From positions 24,983,681 to 25,047,680 of the forward strand of contig OU612071.1 of NCBI GenBank assembly GCA_914767715.1: 64,000 bases of DNA, read 5' to 3'. The stretch is from Membranipora membranacea. Its lineage: Eukaryota; Bryozoa; Gymnolaemata; Cheilostomatida; Membraniporidae. Shown here in pieces: positions 11,659-24,600 of the stretch. Under the pieces are notes generated by a model, which made no database searches, had not been told where the DNA came from, and saw only the letters and a program-made list of their open reading frames with translations. Both the position numbers and the translations under genes were made by a program. Position 1 is the stretch's first letter. The number at the start of each line of letters is the position of its first letter.

Positions 11659-14255
11659 CGAACCAAGTGTGACAAGGGTACAGGCTGCCTCGAGTTTGGC
11701 GTCTTCCTCCTCTTTGGCTTCTTCTTTAAGCCTACGCTGTAACAGCTCACTATCAACACCTGTTCCATAAAGATTGCTAAAATTGTTTTATCGATTACTC
11801 TTCATCAATATCATCTATCAATATTAAAGAATAAAGCACATCATTATTGCAAACTGAAAAAGTAAACATTGACTTGCAGGTGGTTGGTGGGCCAATTTAT
11901 ATCTCAAACAAAGCAGATTAGTGACAGGATGGTAATTTATACTTTTAATTTGTTTCCTAATCAGGATTATAGTTACATAATAAAATATTTTATTGACTAT
12001 AAGGGTTTTGATGCTATCAACCTATTACAGGATGGATATTAGAAATTAGGCAATACACAATCTCAAACTCAAAATATTTTTACTCATACTTGTGTATGTA
12101 TCTGACCACTGTTTACCACTGCTATTTTTTGCATACAAACTGCTCATCTGTAAGTTCCAAGCACTTGTGACGGACCAGTTGGTACACCTAGGACACAGAA
12201 TCAACCTGTCACCATCGTTATCACTTGAATCATCTTTCTGACATATTCCGCAGTTCTCATTATTTGAATTGGTTTTTTTCTGCGTTTCGTAGCAGCCCAT
12301 ACCTAAAGAAAAATATTATTAATATGAGAAAGGTTCTGGAGTACTAATGCTCAAACTTGTAATTTTTTTAACGATTGACTTTTTATTTACGCATAGTTAT
12401 TTACCTCCACTCTCCGTGATTTTTTCTTCTCCACATTTTCGTTGGTTGCCTTTCTGGATTCTCTTCCTGATGTATTTACGAAGGCATCGATCACCATACT
12501 ATAGATCTCTGAAATGAATAGAACAGAACATGAAAATCAGACTTATGTAGCTGATTTCCTTCTAAAGGGGTTGCTCATGCAAAATGTGTAGCGGTTTCGA
12601 ACATAATTTTCAAGAATACTAACCTCTCTTCTCGTGATTTGATAGTTTACCATGCAGGGCAGAGAACTTGGCTTCTGATTCTTTTGAGACGAGAAGTAGG
12701 TCTATAAAGAAAGTTAAGCATGGTTACAAGAATGAACTATTGCAATCCGGCTATCTGAGTCTACAAATACTTGGTGGGCACATTTTTTTGGCCCAAGCTT
12801 GCAGATACTATGCAAGTAACCATTAGCATGTCATTTGTCAAAAAGTGTTCAGCTTAGAGTACGTATGGCAATGGACTGCGGTCAGGTCTAGTTGTACAGG
12901 TTGCCGTTTAACAAGAATTCTCGGAGGAGAGAAACCTACAGCGTGCTTCAGAATTCTCCATTTTTTAATTACCTTGCATAGCTTTTATTGAGTCAGTTCC
13001 AGTTGGTGAGGAGTTTAACCACCAGTACCGATCAACATCAACATAAATTTGTAGAATTCTACAGTGGTGTGAGTGAGCCCAAATCTTTGATTTTGGTGGT
13101 GTTCGACCTCTCGGATGCTTGGCTCATCAAGTACTTCCTCCCTCATTGCAACCAGTGTGGACATATCTTCCGCTCTTAATTTCTGCCTGATCTTCTATCT
13201 CAGCGTATCAACTACTCTGATGAGCACATAACGTCCTATGGTGCGCTTGTGACATCAAACGAATCATACCTCAGACTGGAATGAATGGAATTCACATTAT
13301 CCGATAGTTTAAATTGAAGATAGATCGGGAAGTGTTGGTGAAATTTACACTTACATACATTTAATAAATAAAAATAAAATAACAAATAAGATGTTTGCTA
13401 GTTATGAATTTCATTTTTTCAAGCTTGTGTGGAATGGTGAATTTTCTCTAGGATTTAAAATTAGATTTAAATTATAACATTACAGTAATGAGACTTGACT
13501 AATATACCTGAATTTGCTGTCATTGGATTTGGACTTTGTACGCTGAAGTTGCAGAACTGCCAGGTGATGGTATGACCTTATGTACTGCTTCAAAATCCCT
13601 TCTAACCTTAAGATACCGTCATACGCATCCACTCTTCCAACTTGTGCCACTATATCACTGAAGGTTTTAGTGTAGACGAATGTCTCCACACTAGAATGAT
13701 GATAATTAATGATGATCAAAGGACGAACAAAACTGGGTGTCAGGAGGTTTAATGGCATTGATCTGATAATGTACGGTTTCCATTACTTGGTCATTTTTCT
13801 TCGGAATAATTTTTTGTGTCATAAGTTAATTGTCACAGAATTTATACCACTCCAATTAAAAACATTATTTCAAAGCTGTAAATGAGGGTTAAAAAATGTT
13901 ATTGGTCAAATATTGCGTCAGAATAATGGAAAGTCTACTTGAGATGGGCAGCGTGACCCACCAATATACCTAACATAAAATGCAAACTTTCACAGTTTTT
14001 TCTATTTAATCTGCTGGGAGCAACAACAGACGGAATGTTCAATTGAAATCAGATTACATAGTACAGACTCATTGCATGTTCTCTAAAATTAGCCAACCTG
14101 TTCCAAATGATTCTCACATGACTGTCTATACCCGGATATGGTGACCCAAGAACTGGCGTAATACAGCATTCTGGTTGGTTAGCTGGAGGCGTACTGACAG
14201 CTGGTGACATATGGCTAACTGTTACTGTTCTACGAGGTTCCGGCTGGACATATGG
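11659..14255 (-). pseudogene. Exon cluster with a frameshifted PHD finger
   Basis: Exon-like segments with good splice sites, in transcript order: 14118-14255 (Pro/Thr-rich), 13508-13690 (helical, QVGRVDAYDGILRLEGIL), 13063-13194 (KIRQKLRAEDMSTLVAMREE), 12624-12701, 12405-12508, 12090-12302 and 11659-11759 (LLQRRLKEEAKEEEDAKLEA). The 12090-12302 exon encodes a PHD-type finger: CGIC, about 15 residues, then CPRC and TNW. The second half, HKCLELTDEQFVC, is in another frame, and the frame shifts back afterwards. A seven-A run at the exon start also puts the incoming phase out by one. Joins 12624-to-12508 and 12090-to-11759 keep phase, whereas the other joins do not. A chromatin-reader-like role would follow from the PHD finger, but with three shifts I read this as a decayed gene or a damaged assembly stretch. 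It could be the 5' half of the 5.7-8.7 kb cluster. Confidence 0.5.
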
Positions 14256-15032
14256 CTGTAAAGTTAATAACATTGTCTAAGCAAGAGGGGGTAGACGAAA
14301 TGAGAACAGCTAATTATTTTGAGGGATATTACTATTACAGAATAAAGCATTATAATTATTATTTTTGTGATACAAATATAAACGGCATCAGATTGTATAA
14401 TACACGATTATATGAGCAGTTTTTTTTTCATCTCTATCACAAGATGCCATATAGTGCCGCAAATTGTAGTGGCCTTGTCTTGGGGAGGTTGGGGTCTGCC
14501 ACGCAGAGTGGAGAGAAACCCTTTTGTCTGTAACGACAGAATTCCTTTGGAGACTTCCCCGACTACCCTGTAATTCGAATTAGCATGGCAACATAACAAA
14601 ATTGTTACTGTATTTTCCAGTGAATCAAACACGGTAAAATAGTTTACAATAGGAAAAATAGGACCAGGTTACCATTTCATATCGTATCACAAAATTTGCA
14701 TTTGATCCTATATCCATTGTAATGAGTGAGACGAGAGTGAAAGTGAGATTGGACTGCCTGAGCAGTGACCATATGGGGCTGAGGTATGAGCTGATCCCAC
14801 AGCCCACTTCTTCTAGGGTAGCCAACCCCTACCAGCCTTACCTTAAGGCCCAAATATTTCCAAATTTTTACCCAATTTAGGTACTCGGTTTATGTTGATT
14901 AATTCAAGCCCTATGCTGCAGAGACGAACTTATACCTCAACAGTTCGCACATGCGCCGAGTGATTAATAGTGGGTGACATTACGACATTAAATTGTGTAG
15001 TAGCAATGGTGCTATCATTTATTTGCAGTAAT

Positions 15033-16031
15033 TTATTTGGATTGAAATTGACTAATTATAATTAAAAAGCCTGGTATCGGGACTGCAAATCGTTGATAAC
15101 AACATTGTTCCAAATAAGTTTTAACAACACTGCTCTCCTCACCTTCAGATTTTCCATACCGCGAGCCGTAGTAATTCCATGTAAACTTAAGTGGGACCTC
15201 GAAGGAAGTGGATAAGTTGAATAGGGGAATGTGAGATATATACTGTGCACTGAACCCGTCTGACCAGATGTGCACGTGTTTTATATGCTGTTATGCGCAC
15301 AAATGAATCTCTCTTTACATCGGAACAGGGACTAAACACAATCACCATAGGGTGTATGGTAACAGAATTTCGAACATAGTACGCTGATTGGGCTTCCGAG
15401 GATTGTCTGCAAACATAGTTCTCTGCAAAATCGATAACGCAGACAGCCTCATCTGCTGAGAGGTTCTCCTTACACCTTTTGTATGAAGGCAGTTATGCTA
15501 CAGCATTTGAGATATGCAAAGTAAAGTTTGCCATTCTAGTGACTAGTGATTTGATTACATCTGTCTGATTCTCGCACGTCACCACCACCACCACCATCAT
15601 CGCATCTCGCTAACCAATCGCTGAAAACGTCCCTCAGCTGAGCATTTCTTACAACTTCTTCTGAGACACGCTTCATTTTTTAGATCACAAACCATCTTCG
15701 CTGCCAAGTCCATCTCCCTACCAGGAGAGCTAAGGTCAGAAGAATGTAGTCCAGTTCTTGCCATAGAAAGCCTGATTGACTTGCACATCATTGCTATCGA
15801 GTCGCATATGTCACTAACGCTCTGTAGCCAGCGGGCGGCTTTCATTAACTTCACATGTTTAGGTCTCAGTTTGTAGAAAGTTGTTTTGCTCAGCTTTGCC
15901 TCTGGGTTTTCTGCTATATATCTTTTGAATGTGGACTTTTTGCTTTGTTGTAGAACACAGCACCTTGATTGTATGATGAGATAGATCGTAACAAACAAAA
16001 TCCACAGCCAGTCATTAATGGCGTTTGCCAT
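15033..16031 (-). pseudogene. Relic of a transposase-like gene (RPKHV / DFAENY / WSDG type)
   Basis: Three consecutive frames together read as one protein. The first (16031-15597) contains LSKTTFYKLRPKHVKLMKAARW followed by Cys-rich CDSIAMM. The second (about 15485-15290) contains EAVCVIDFAENYVCRQSSEAQSAYY and a following SVTIHP strand. The third (15275-15033) contains HIWSDGFSAQY and then FTWNYYGSRYGKSEGE. In a widespread family of repetitive invertebrate proteins I know these motifs in this order, with an Asp in DFAEN and one in SDG placed like catalytic residues of a DDE/RNase H-type transposase. The enzymatic assignment is inference. Two frame changes make it a dead copy. A second copy lies at 47.8-48.5 kb on the other strand. 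A (CAC)n run abuts the first break. Confidence 0.65.
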
Positions 16032-16264
16032 CCCGAAAGCCGATAAGGGATGGCTGCGTCAAGAGTTAACTGAGTGTTTTCAGGAATAACCTAATGTTGG
16101 CCAACAATTGTCATGTAAATTGTCAAGTGATCATTTTTATCAGTAATCACTTCTGTTGCGACAGCTCATGCCCACCTAATCAAAATGGCAGCTCTGACAG
16201 TATGTAGCCATGCTGCATATATAGGTTGACTGCTTTATTCTTTTAGCTTGTTGACTTTCACCTA

Positions 16265-16420
16265 AGACACTCCTCCAAAACCTCTACCCCGAGCCCCGCT
16301 GGGGGGGCTAAGACCCGGCTGGGTTTTCTCGGGCGCTATGTGGCCTTGGTGCACAGCTACGCTGCACCGGACAGTAAAAAATGGCAAGGCCACAACTGAA
16401 GGCTAGAAATCCCCCCTGGT
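16265..16420. repeat. GC-rich segment in AT-rich surroundings
   Basis: A roughly 150 bp stretch with runs such as CCCCGCTGGGGGGG and CTCGGGCGC stands out sharply from the neighbouring 60-65% AT sequence. It looks like an inserted repeat fragment. No coding frame or RNA gene was recognised. Confidence 0.35.
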
Positions 16421-16864
16421 CCATTCAACTGATATCCGAGAGTTTAGGTAAAACATTTCAGTACAAATTCCGTGCATAGGTGAGCTATGACCCATTACAT
16501 ACTAAAATTATTACAATCCTGATCATAGTCAATGTTGTTTGAGTCTGAAATCAACAGTCAAACAGCGATGGTCTATCATGACAAACATAATTCTACTAAT
16601 AAGCCTAGAGATTTGAGGATAGAACTCAAGAAAACAAATTTAGAGTGGAAATATGCTTCAATACCAGGCACCCTATGGTGAACCTCCACACAAAGATAAT
16701 ATTAGAAGCACGATGGGCTCAGAATAAAATCATACTGCAACTTTAAAACACCACCTTCCTGCCCATGAATAGTATCAACATTTTAGTCGTCCTCAAATTT
16801 TTGATACAACACATTTGAATGAAACATTATGGTATCATGTGCATCTAATCACATAGCTAAGCCA

Positions 16865-17132
16865 GTGCAGGTGTGGTGACAGTCCACAGCATGAAATTAC
16901 ACAATAATCAAACACATAGTTGAATAAATTTATGGAGTCACTACTGTGCTAGTCTGCTAGCAACAGAGGGTCATGTGCAACAAGTCTGTTACTTATCCTC
17001 ATACAGATGCGGTCACATTCCAAAGCATGAAATTACACAATCATCAAACACATAGTAGAATTCATTTATAGAATCACTACTGTCCTAGCCTGCCAGCAAC
17101 AGAGTGTCATGTGCAAAAATTCCATTACTTAA
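16865..17132. repeat. Two-copy tandem duplication, period about 136 bp
   Basis: The sequence around AGCATGAAATTACACAA (16889 and 17025) recurs with the following CAAACACATAGT, ATCACTACTGT-like and GCCAGCAACAGAG-like blocks in the same order. The copies are similar but diverged. Nothing else is seen between 16.1 and 18.6 kb. Confidence 0.75.
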
Positions 17133-18185
17133 CCCCATTCAGTTTATCAATCAATCATTACTTTTCTAGTGCGCCTTTCCACTAGCAATGCCTACGAATC
17201 ATATTTCTAATATTATGCCAAATTGAAAGTGAATGAAATTCACGCGCCTACCAGTCAAGCTCTAAAAATCTCTTATATGAACATCTCTGTGGTCTTTGAG
17301 TTTGTTTCATACTGAAGCTTGGAATCACCACCTTAGCTGCCAAAAAATCATTAATTAGATCATAATCTAGATCGATTCAATTATGAGTTCTTTTAGTAGC
17401 AATATGGAGCTCGAAAATGAAGACTACTTCATACCATCACCTTAGCTGGACTTAAATTGCATAATTGCGCCATTTACTGTTATCTTATGAGAATGGACAT
17501 ACCGTAAATTAATGAAAATTACCTGAGTCCAGAGCAGATCTTGAAATATACTGGAGAAGAATAAAGTATCTGTTTAGAGAAGTATAAATATCCGATCACA
17601 GTAGAATTATTTCTGGCTGTAGGTTTGTAAGTGATGAACTTCTTCATTGTCTGAGCACAAGGGTGGAAATGACTATGCTATTATTATTACTATTACTATT
17701 ACTATTATAGCGTTGTTTTGATTCTGAGATAGTTCTCCTACTTCACCCTTGCAATGGATTATTTTGACGCTAAAATGACCTGCTAATTGAAAAACAATCA
17801 GCTGTGATTTGATACTCTGAATTAACCAACTGTCTTTTGAAATTGGCCAAAGGTGATAAAAGAGTAAAATTAATTCTAAGGGTGAAGTGGGGGAACCATC
17901 TTGGAATCAAAACAACTTTTATTTGATGCTAATTTGCCTTTTGATTATGAGCTAGAATCATTCTGATTCTAAAATTTCTTTGTGTGTACCTATTGTCAAG
18001 CATTTTGGTACTCAAATATGCACTCAAAATAATATTTTGTATGTGGGGATTACAACTTTCACTTTTATGTGATTAACAAATTTCAGAAATATCTCACCTT
18101 TGCCCTACTATTTTATGACCTGTCCCCATTGTATGTTGCTGGGATGTTAAATCCTTAGGCTTGTTTACTCACTGTAATTGGAATT

Positions 18186-18259
18186 TATGGGACCTTAAAA
18201 GTCATTTGGAACTTCAAATCTACAATTTAAAGTTCCAAATGACTGTTTTAGGTCCCATA
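18186..18259. repeat. Imperfect hairpin, about 30 bp stem
   Basis: The left arm ATGGGACCTTAAAAGTCATT pairs with the right arm ending GTCCCAT, with AAGTTCCAAATGACT as the complement of the arm centre. The loop is under 10 nt. It lies just 3' of the propeller-EGF gene. It could be a small MITE remnant or a structured transcript end. Confidence 0.6.
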
Positions 18260-18665
18260 TGACATGTATGATGACCATTTGGAATGTTTTAGTCATTGGG
18301 AACGTTAAGTTGGAACCGTTTGGATAACAGTGTAGGAATTCTGGCAGATGAAACACTCACGCACCTTTATAGTCTCGCTCCTTTTGTTTGAAACCTCGAT
18401 ATTACTTATCTCTTTCATTTTTGCCCTACAGACTGTATTCGACAAAGAAATTAAAGATGAGGCAGTATCATAAAATCGTAAAATGTTATGTTTCCTAAAG
18501 ATATATTTAGGCGAAAACTGCTACAAAACATTCATTGAATTTACTTGTTTGTGAATAATTTGTGTTTGAAATTTTACTAGACATAATTGAGATTACTTGC
18601 TAATTCTTAAAAGTCAGTTAGTTTGTTTGAATATTTGATAAACAGTCAGGAAAAGAACACGGTAA

Positions 18666-21600
18666 TCAATGGTGCTCAGATAAATGAAGGTAACAGGAAG
18701 TTAAAGCAGCAGCGAACATTAAGATTGAGAAGGTCTCACTCCTTGATGTGCCCATGCTCATCAGATGACCACCTTCATCAAAGGCTCCGAGTACAGGAAA
18801 AACTGCGCCTAGATAATTAAAATAGTTTACAGTCACATTTAACACCATTTAGAGGTCATGTTTGTATACAAATCCTCAAAATTTGCTTACAGACAGTATC
18901 ATTGGGGTTCTGATACATGCAACACTTACAAATTTGAGTAGACAAATAATTTTGGATAAACAAGTTTCAGGTCCAAATTTGTTGTACTCCGGTTCTGATA
19001 AATATAGTAGAGACCCATTGTACTCCTAAGTACAGTAAGATTGTCATAAGCACTCACCAGTTCTTGGAGAATCTGTAACCAAAGAAAATAGAACAATGAT
19101 ACAAATCAGGAGAACATGTAAACATGATGGTATGTGCTAATAAAGCACTAATATTTTGCCGACCATGTTTCGGGATGGCGAGTGATAAGACCCCTGAATT
19201 TTAATCAGCCATTAGATCTGCAGACACATGTTTTTGATTTGAACGCTCCAAGCATTGAGGAAAATTTGAACTCACATATTGAACATGTTGAGCCAGACCA
19301 GTCGTCATGACATAAACATTCAAAGCCATTTCCTCGCCATGAGTCAGAACAAATTCCATGAGGACCACAAGGCGCGCTGGCACAGTCATCGGCACCAACC
19401 CCTGCATTTAAAAGGGAATGAAAAAACTCAATTTACCTGAAGACATGTGTCAGCCTATATCTTGCTTATGTTGAAAGGATAATTTTTGATACAACCAATT
19501 TTAATTTCAATAGAGGGGAAAACCCTCTTGGCGATGAAGGCTTAGACTTACTACTAAATGGTAAATCAGAGCACTCTGGGCTTGTCTAGTGCTAACACTA
19601 CGATTTTACGATGCGTTGTCTACACTAGATTATTACGAATTGAATTAGGAGTTGTCCCCACGTGAATAAACAAACATTAGAGCCTATTCAAGCTGATAAG
19701 GAATCACCAAACCAAGCAAGTCCGGCATCAATCCAACAGTCAAACCACTACAGCACGCTGTCAAAGGAAGTTTCAAATATTTAGTTTTCCATTTACTGAA
19801 ACACTCACAGTATATGTATCAGTATCGACAACATTCAGTTGATTTGCAAAATGATTCGTCCGTAAACCATATTCTATCATGATGAGAGGGTGTTTTTTCT
19901 AGCTTTCAATTTGTTACCCTGCCAATCCTGACTGTCTTGAGGGCTTGAAGCGTCAAAGTAAAACCAGCTGGAAGGTTTTGTGGGGGGAGGCACTGTAAGC
20001 CTAGAGAGCAATTGAGGGCTATAACAATTAAATTGTCTGGGTTTTAGATGAGTGTCTAAGGTGAAAGTTCATAAGGAGATTACCAAAAGAATAAAATCGT
20101 CGCTACAATTTTGATCGAATTACTTAGACGGGCATGAGCTATCTCAACAAATGATAAATTAAAAAAAAGAATGACTTATCATTTTACATTACAGGTGAGG
20201 TCATTCCTGAATAGAAACCCCTAACCTTTTCTCCCATGGCAAAACTGCTGAAGTTACTTCATGCAGGGTTGTTAACTCATGTGAAGGAAGCTTGATTTTA
20301 AAAATGATTAAATGAAATTTTGGACCAGACAACACCAAGGGCTGTAGATTAAGTTTCGGCAAAATCAGAATCCTTGAGGGTAAGAATTAAGACCAGGTGG
20401 GGTACTATAATTTAGTCAAACCAGGCAGTTTTTCTTTAAATCCTTTACTCACTTAGAGGGCTAGCTTGGTAGCCTACTCGTATGCTACATTGAATATTTA
20501 ACTATTTATCATTGCTACTTATTACTGAAGATATAAATATCAAGTATCCTATTTTTAGTAGTACAACCATCCAAATTTAATTCACTCAATCACACACAGA
20601 TACTTAGAGATGACACATTGCAAAGAGAAACTACTTAGCCTACTGAGTGATCTTGAGGCTTACTGATCTGCTTAGTAAATATTTTTAAATAAGTGCACGA
20701 CAAAGATTTAGCTACGAGTATGGGCTATTACTCACTCACATGCACAGAGTGTTCGGACATATTCACTTACAATGTCAGTCATGATGGTGATCGCTGCGAA
20801 GTTCTAAACATCCGAATAAGCGATCCTAATCTATGACAGCAGGTAAATTGTAATTGAATTGGTGGTAATGTCTGTATGCTATCACTGTCGAAGAAGGTGT
20901 CTGGACTCCAATACTTTGGTCAGAACTTTATACAAACGGTAGAACCTTAAGTCTTAGGGATCAAAGATATGAACAGAAGATTTAAATTCTGGAATTCTTA
21001 GATTTCCAGCAAATCTATTCATGTTAATCTCTTGTTGTCAGCTTCTACGCTAAGTTTGGCTGTACAATGTTCCTAATGCCAAAGCTAATGCTGAGGGAAG
21101 CAAATCTGGGACTAATTCAAGAATTGGTACAGTGTTTATTATGCTGTTAATTGACTGAGAAACAATGATGGAGAGGATTATGCATATGTTTAATAAGTTT
21201 TGATACCAAATATACCGAATAACTAAAGCAGGTATCTGCAATGTTTCACTAATCATCTAAACTGACCAAAACATGGAAAGACATACGCAGTTGTTTGATG
21301 CAAATAACTCTGTTGATATAATCTGACATCGGTAGCGACAACTCTCCTGATTATTCAACTGGCAAACCTAATAATATGGAGAGACATCTCCAGATTTGAG
21401 TGTCAAGAATACAGAGCACAACAGACCTATCCCTAAACCTGTGTTGTGTGTCCTTACTGTGTGATGATGTAGTTCTAACTAAGGGAAACAGCACACCATC
21501 ATTACCAAGTTTACCAGTGATACCACAACTTCAGCAGAAAATCTGGGCCAATTTTCAGAAATTGTATGGTGTTTACAAACCTGATAATCGAGGAAGAAAC

Positions 21601-24600
21601 AAAAAGGACACATTATCAGTTTCGCTATTGATGACAAATACCACATAACTATAGCAGATGTAGAGCTGCTAATCTCAGAACGAAGTGAAATCTCTCACCT
21701 ATCATCAACCTGGCATTATTCACTAAGCTGATAATTCGGTAAACACCAATTAACATACTAGAACATAGGTAGCTGTAATTTGTGTACCAGATTATAATCC
21801 ACAAGAAGTTTTGCCACTGCATTGGTCTTTTCTATCACATTGACTAGACTCAACCTATAATCCATGGGATAGGCTGTGCCTGATTATTATTAGCAGTTAC
21901 TCCTTGCTTTGAATAGGTAGTTTATAGCATCGGCACAGTGGACTGGGCAACAAACAAAATTGACACAAACACGGCACATGTAGGCAGTTGTTGATGCAAA
22001 TGACTTAGTTAAAATAACTGACTCTGACGTTGGCAGAAGCAACTCTCCTGATTATCCAAATAGCAAATCACACATCATTGTCAGTCACATCATAATTTAG
22101 TACCAAGAAGAGAACACATCAGACCTATCCCAATATCCTCGTGTCAAATCTCCTTACTCCTTACTGGTGCTGATCTAATTATTAGGGCAAACAGCACATG
22201 TTTACTAGTGACCCCGCAACTTAAGTTGTGATCATATGATCATCTCACTCTCCAAGTGCCTGATCGTATGTGTCCTCATGTTATCAGATCGACACCAAAT
22301 ACAGCCAGATGCCAATAGGCTAAGGCTAGAAATCTATCAAAAAACTCACACAACTTCCTAACAGAGCAGTTTAATTTATGTCAGAGGTTAGCAGGCCCAT
22401 GGTCAAGGGGAGCCAGCGAGGCACTACCTCCCCTAGAATGCTAAATACAGTGGCCTAAAATCACCGTAATTGAATAATCCATGTCAGAATCAGCTCTTCT
22501 GGGATTTCAAATCGCTTAATATAGGCCTTTAATTGCTTGGGGGAGCTTACAGCCCCCTCCCTGTGATACTTAGCACTCGTCTAGTACTTTTGCCTCCCCT
22601 ACCATTCTTTCTAAGCTACGGCCCTGGTTAGGTTCAATTTATTAAAACATCACAACAGTTTGCCAAATTTTCCATACACTTGATAATTTAAATATACCTA
22701 GAGGAAATGCTCCGTTCATAAACAGCTGAGGATGTGTTTGCTCTGTAAGCCATTGTAACAGGTCCGGTCACCGAAGTCTAGAGAGCAATTTATAGGGCGC
22801 TGCGAGTGAATTACATTGTTTTTTTTTCAGAGTTCAGATCATCATCATCATCATAATCATTACTAACTGCATCCTGGTTTTATGTTTCATATATTACAAC
22901 ATCATAATATAATATCATATCATATAATCATAAAAGTAGACCATACTGAGGACCATACTGAGACGACTTCCCCATGAAAAGAAGAGTCGAAAATACCCTG
23001 AGTTGCCTATGTTTAAACCATAAACCTTTGTGATTCGGGATAAATCTGAGTGGTTGAGAGCCCTGACAACAATTATATGCAGGGTCAAAGAAGGGTATTT
23101 ATAGAGTTATGTGAACATTCAGAGAGAGAATAACTCTGATAAAATAGAAATACCTAGTGTAGAAAACGCAACGTAAAATCGTAGTGTAAGATGGATGCCA
23201 CAGCTATGAATACAGGACTGTGAGCTGTTTCCTTCTTGTAGTGTTACTTTAGAGTATTCTGATTTGTGTTTGCATGTACTATTGGGGGAAGTTTCAGCAA
23301 AATATATAATGCATAACTATTTATATGGTCCGCTGCACAAAACTTGACTTACTGAATTGCAATAAAACTCATGGTATCTTGTGTCGACTTACGAAAGTTG
23401 ATGACATAAATCCTTCCTCTATATTTATAGTCTGACACCAGTGCTGTAGTAGGAGTAAGCCACATTGTACTCTGCATCATTGACCATCTGCATGTCTCTA
23501 GACTTGATGTTACTATTGTAAAACTATGTTTCCTGCAAACTCCCAACAGATTCCCTATGAAAAAAAGGTTGAAGATTTCAGCTGAGTTACTTGCAGATAA
23601 ATGAGGCACACTTAAAAAAAAATTAACTTCACAAACAATAACGCATCACTCTCTCTGGAATGGACCCTCTTCAGTTTCAACTCCCGATGCAGATACTCAT
23701 ATGCATGCAAAGAGTAGCATAACAAGATGTACAGTTTTTGATGGTTCATGAATGAATGATCAGGAACACGGAGCGTACCAGTAGTTATGTTATACAGTAT
23801 TACACTATCTTTGCCCTTATCAGCTACCATTAAAAGGTTAGGGATTGAGGGATTAATCTCAATAACTCCTCCGATGTCACGTAAACTCGGCTCCTGATTA
23901 TTGTCATAGCTATGAATCGCCCCTGTATCATAGTACTGATGTATCTCAGCTGTGTATGGCTTTAGTCTGAAAATAGAATGTTTTTACATGATGATTGGTT
24001 TAAATAACTGATGGAAGTTTTAAACTTTTAATACATTTATCTTGTCTGCCGTAATCATTTCAAAAAAAGCTTCCGATAAGAGTAAAAAAATTCTGAAGAA
24101 ATATCACATACTAAAAAAAAGCAACAAATTTAACACAAACGTTTGTGATATGCTTAGTCAGTTCAATTTTTTCTGCAATAAGAAACAAAGCAGACCACCA
24201 CCCTTGTTCTTCTTTGTAGGTCTATCCATCCTTACACTCTGATAACAACTTAAATGAAACTGATGACTTGGCTTTTTCATTTTAAGGAAAGTTTCAGACA
24301 GACAGAAAACTTTAACTTTTTGTGTAGCCACAATGTAATATTCTTCATCATTTGAAATACTTCAACTGTATCACTATTTCCATCATAAGAAATTTCTCTC
24401 TATATCTTTGGCAGTTGGAAAGTCTCATAATTTTAATTTTTAATGTATTGATATGATATTCATACGCTTTCATTGCTTTCATGAGTAACACATTCCTAAC
24501 TCTCTGTGGTATCATTCTTAGCATAGCTGTATATTTTGAACAGGCTAGGCCTACATTTTAACAACAAAACGAAAATTTAACGCCATTTTTTATGCCACCT

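Noticed and set aside
19201-19407. 68-codon minus-strand frame over the third EGF exon
   Set aside because: It is out of frame with the EGF pattern. The true frame gives the six-cysteine domain and keeps phase with its neighbours.
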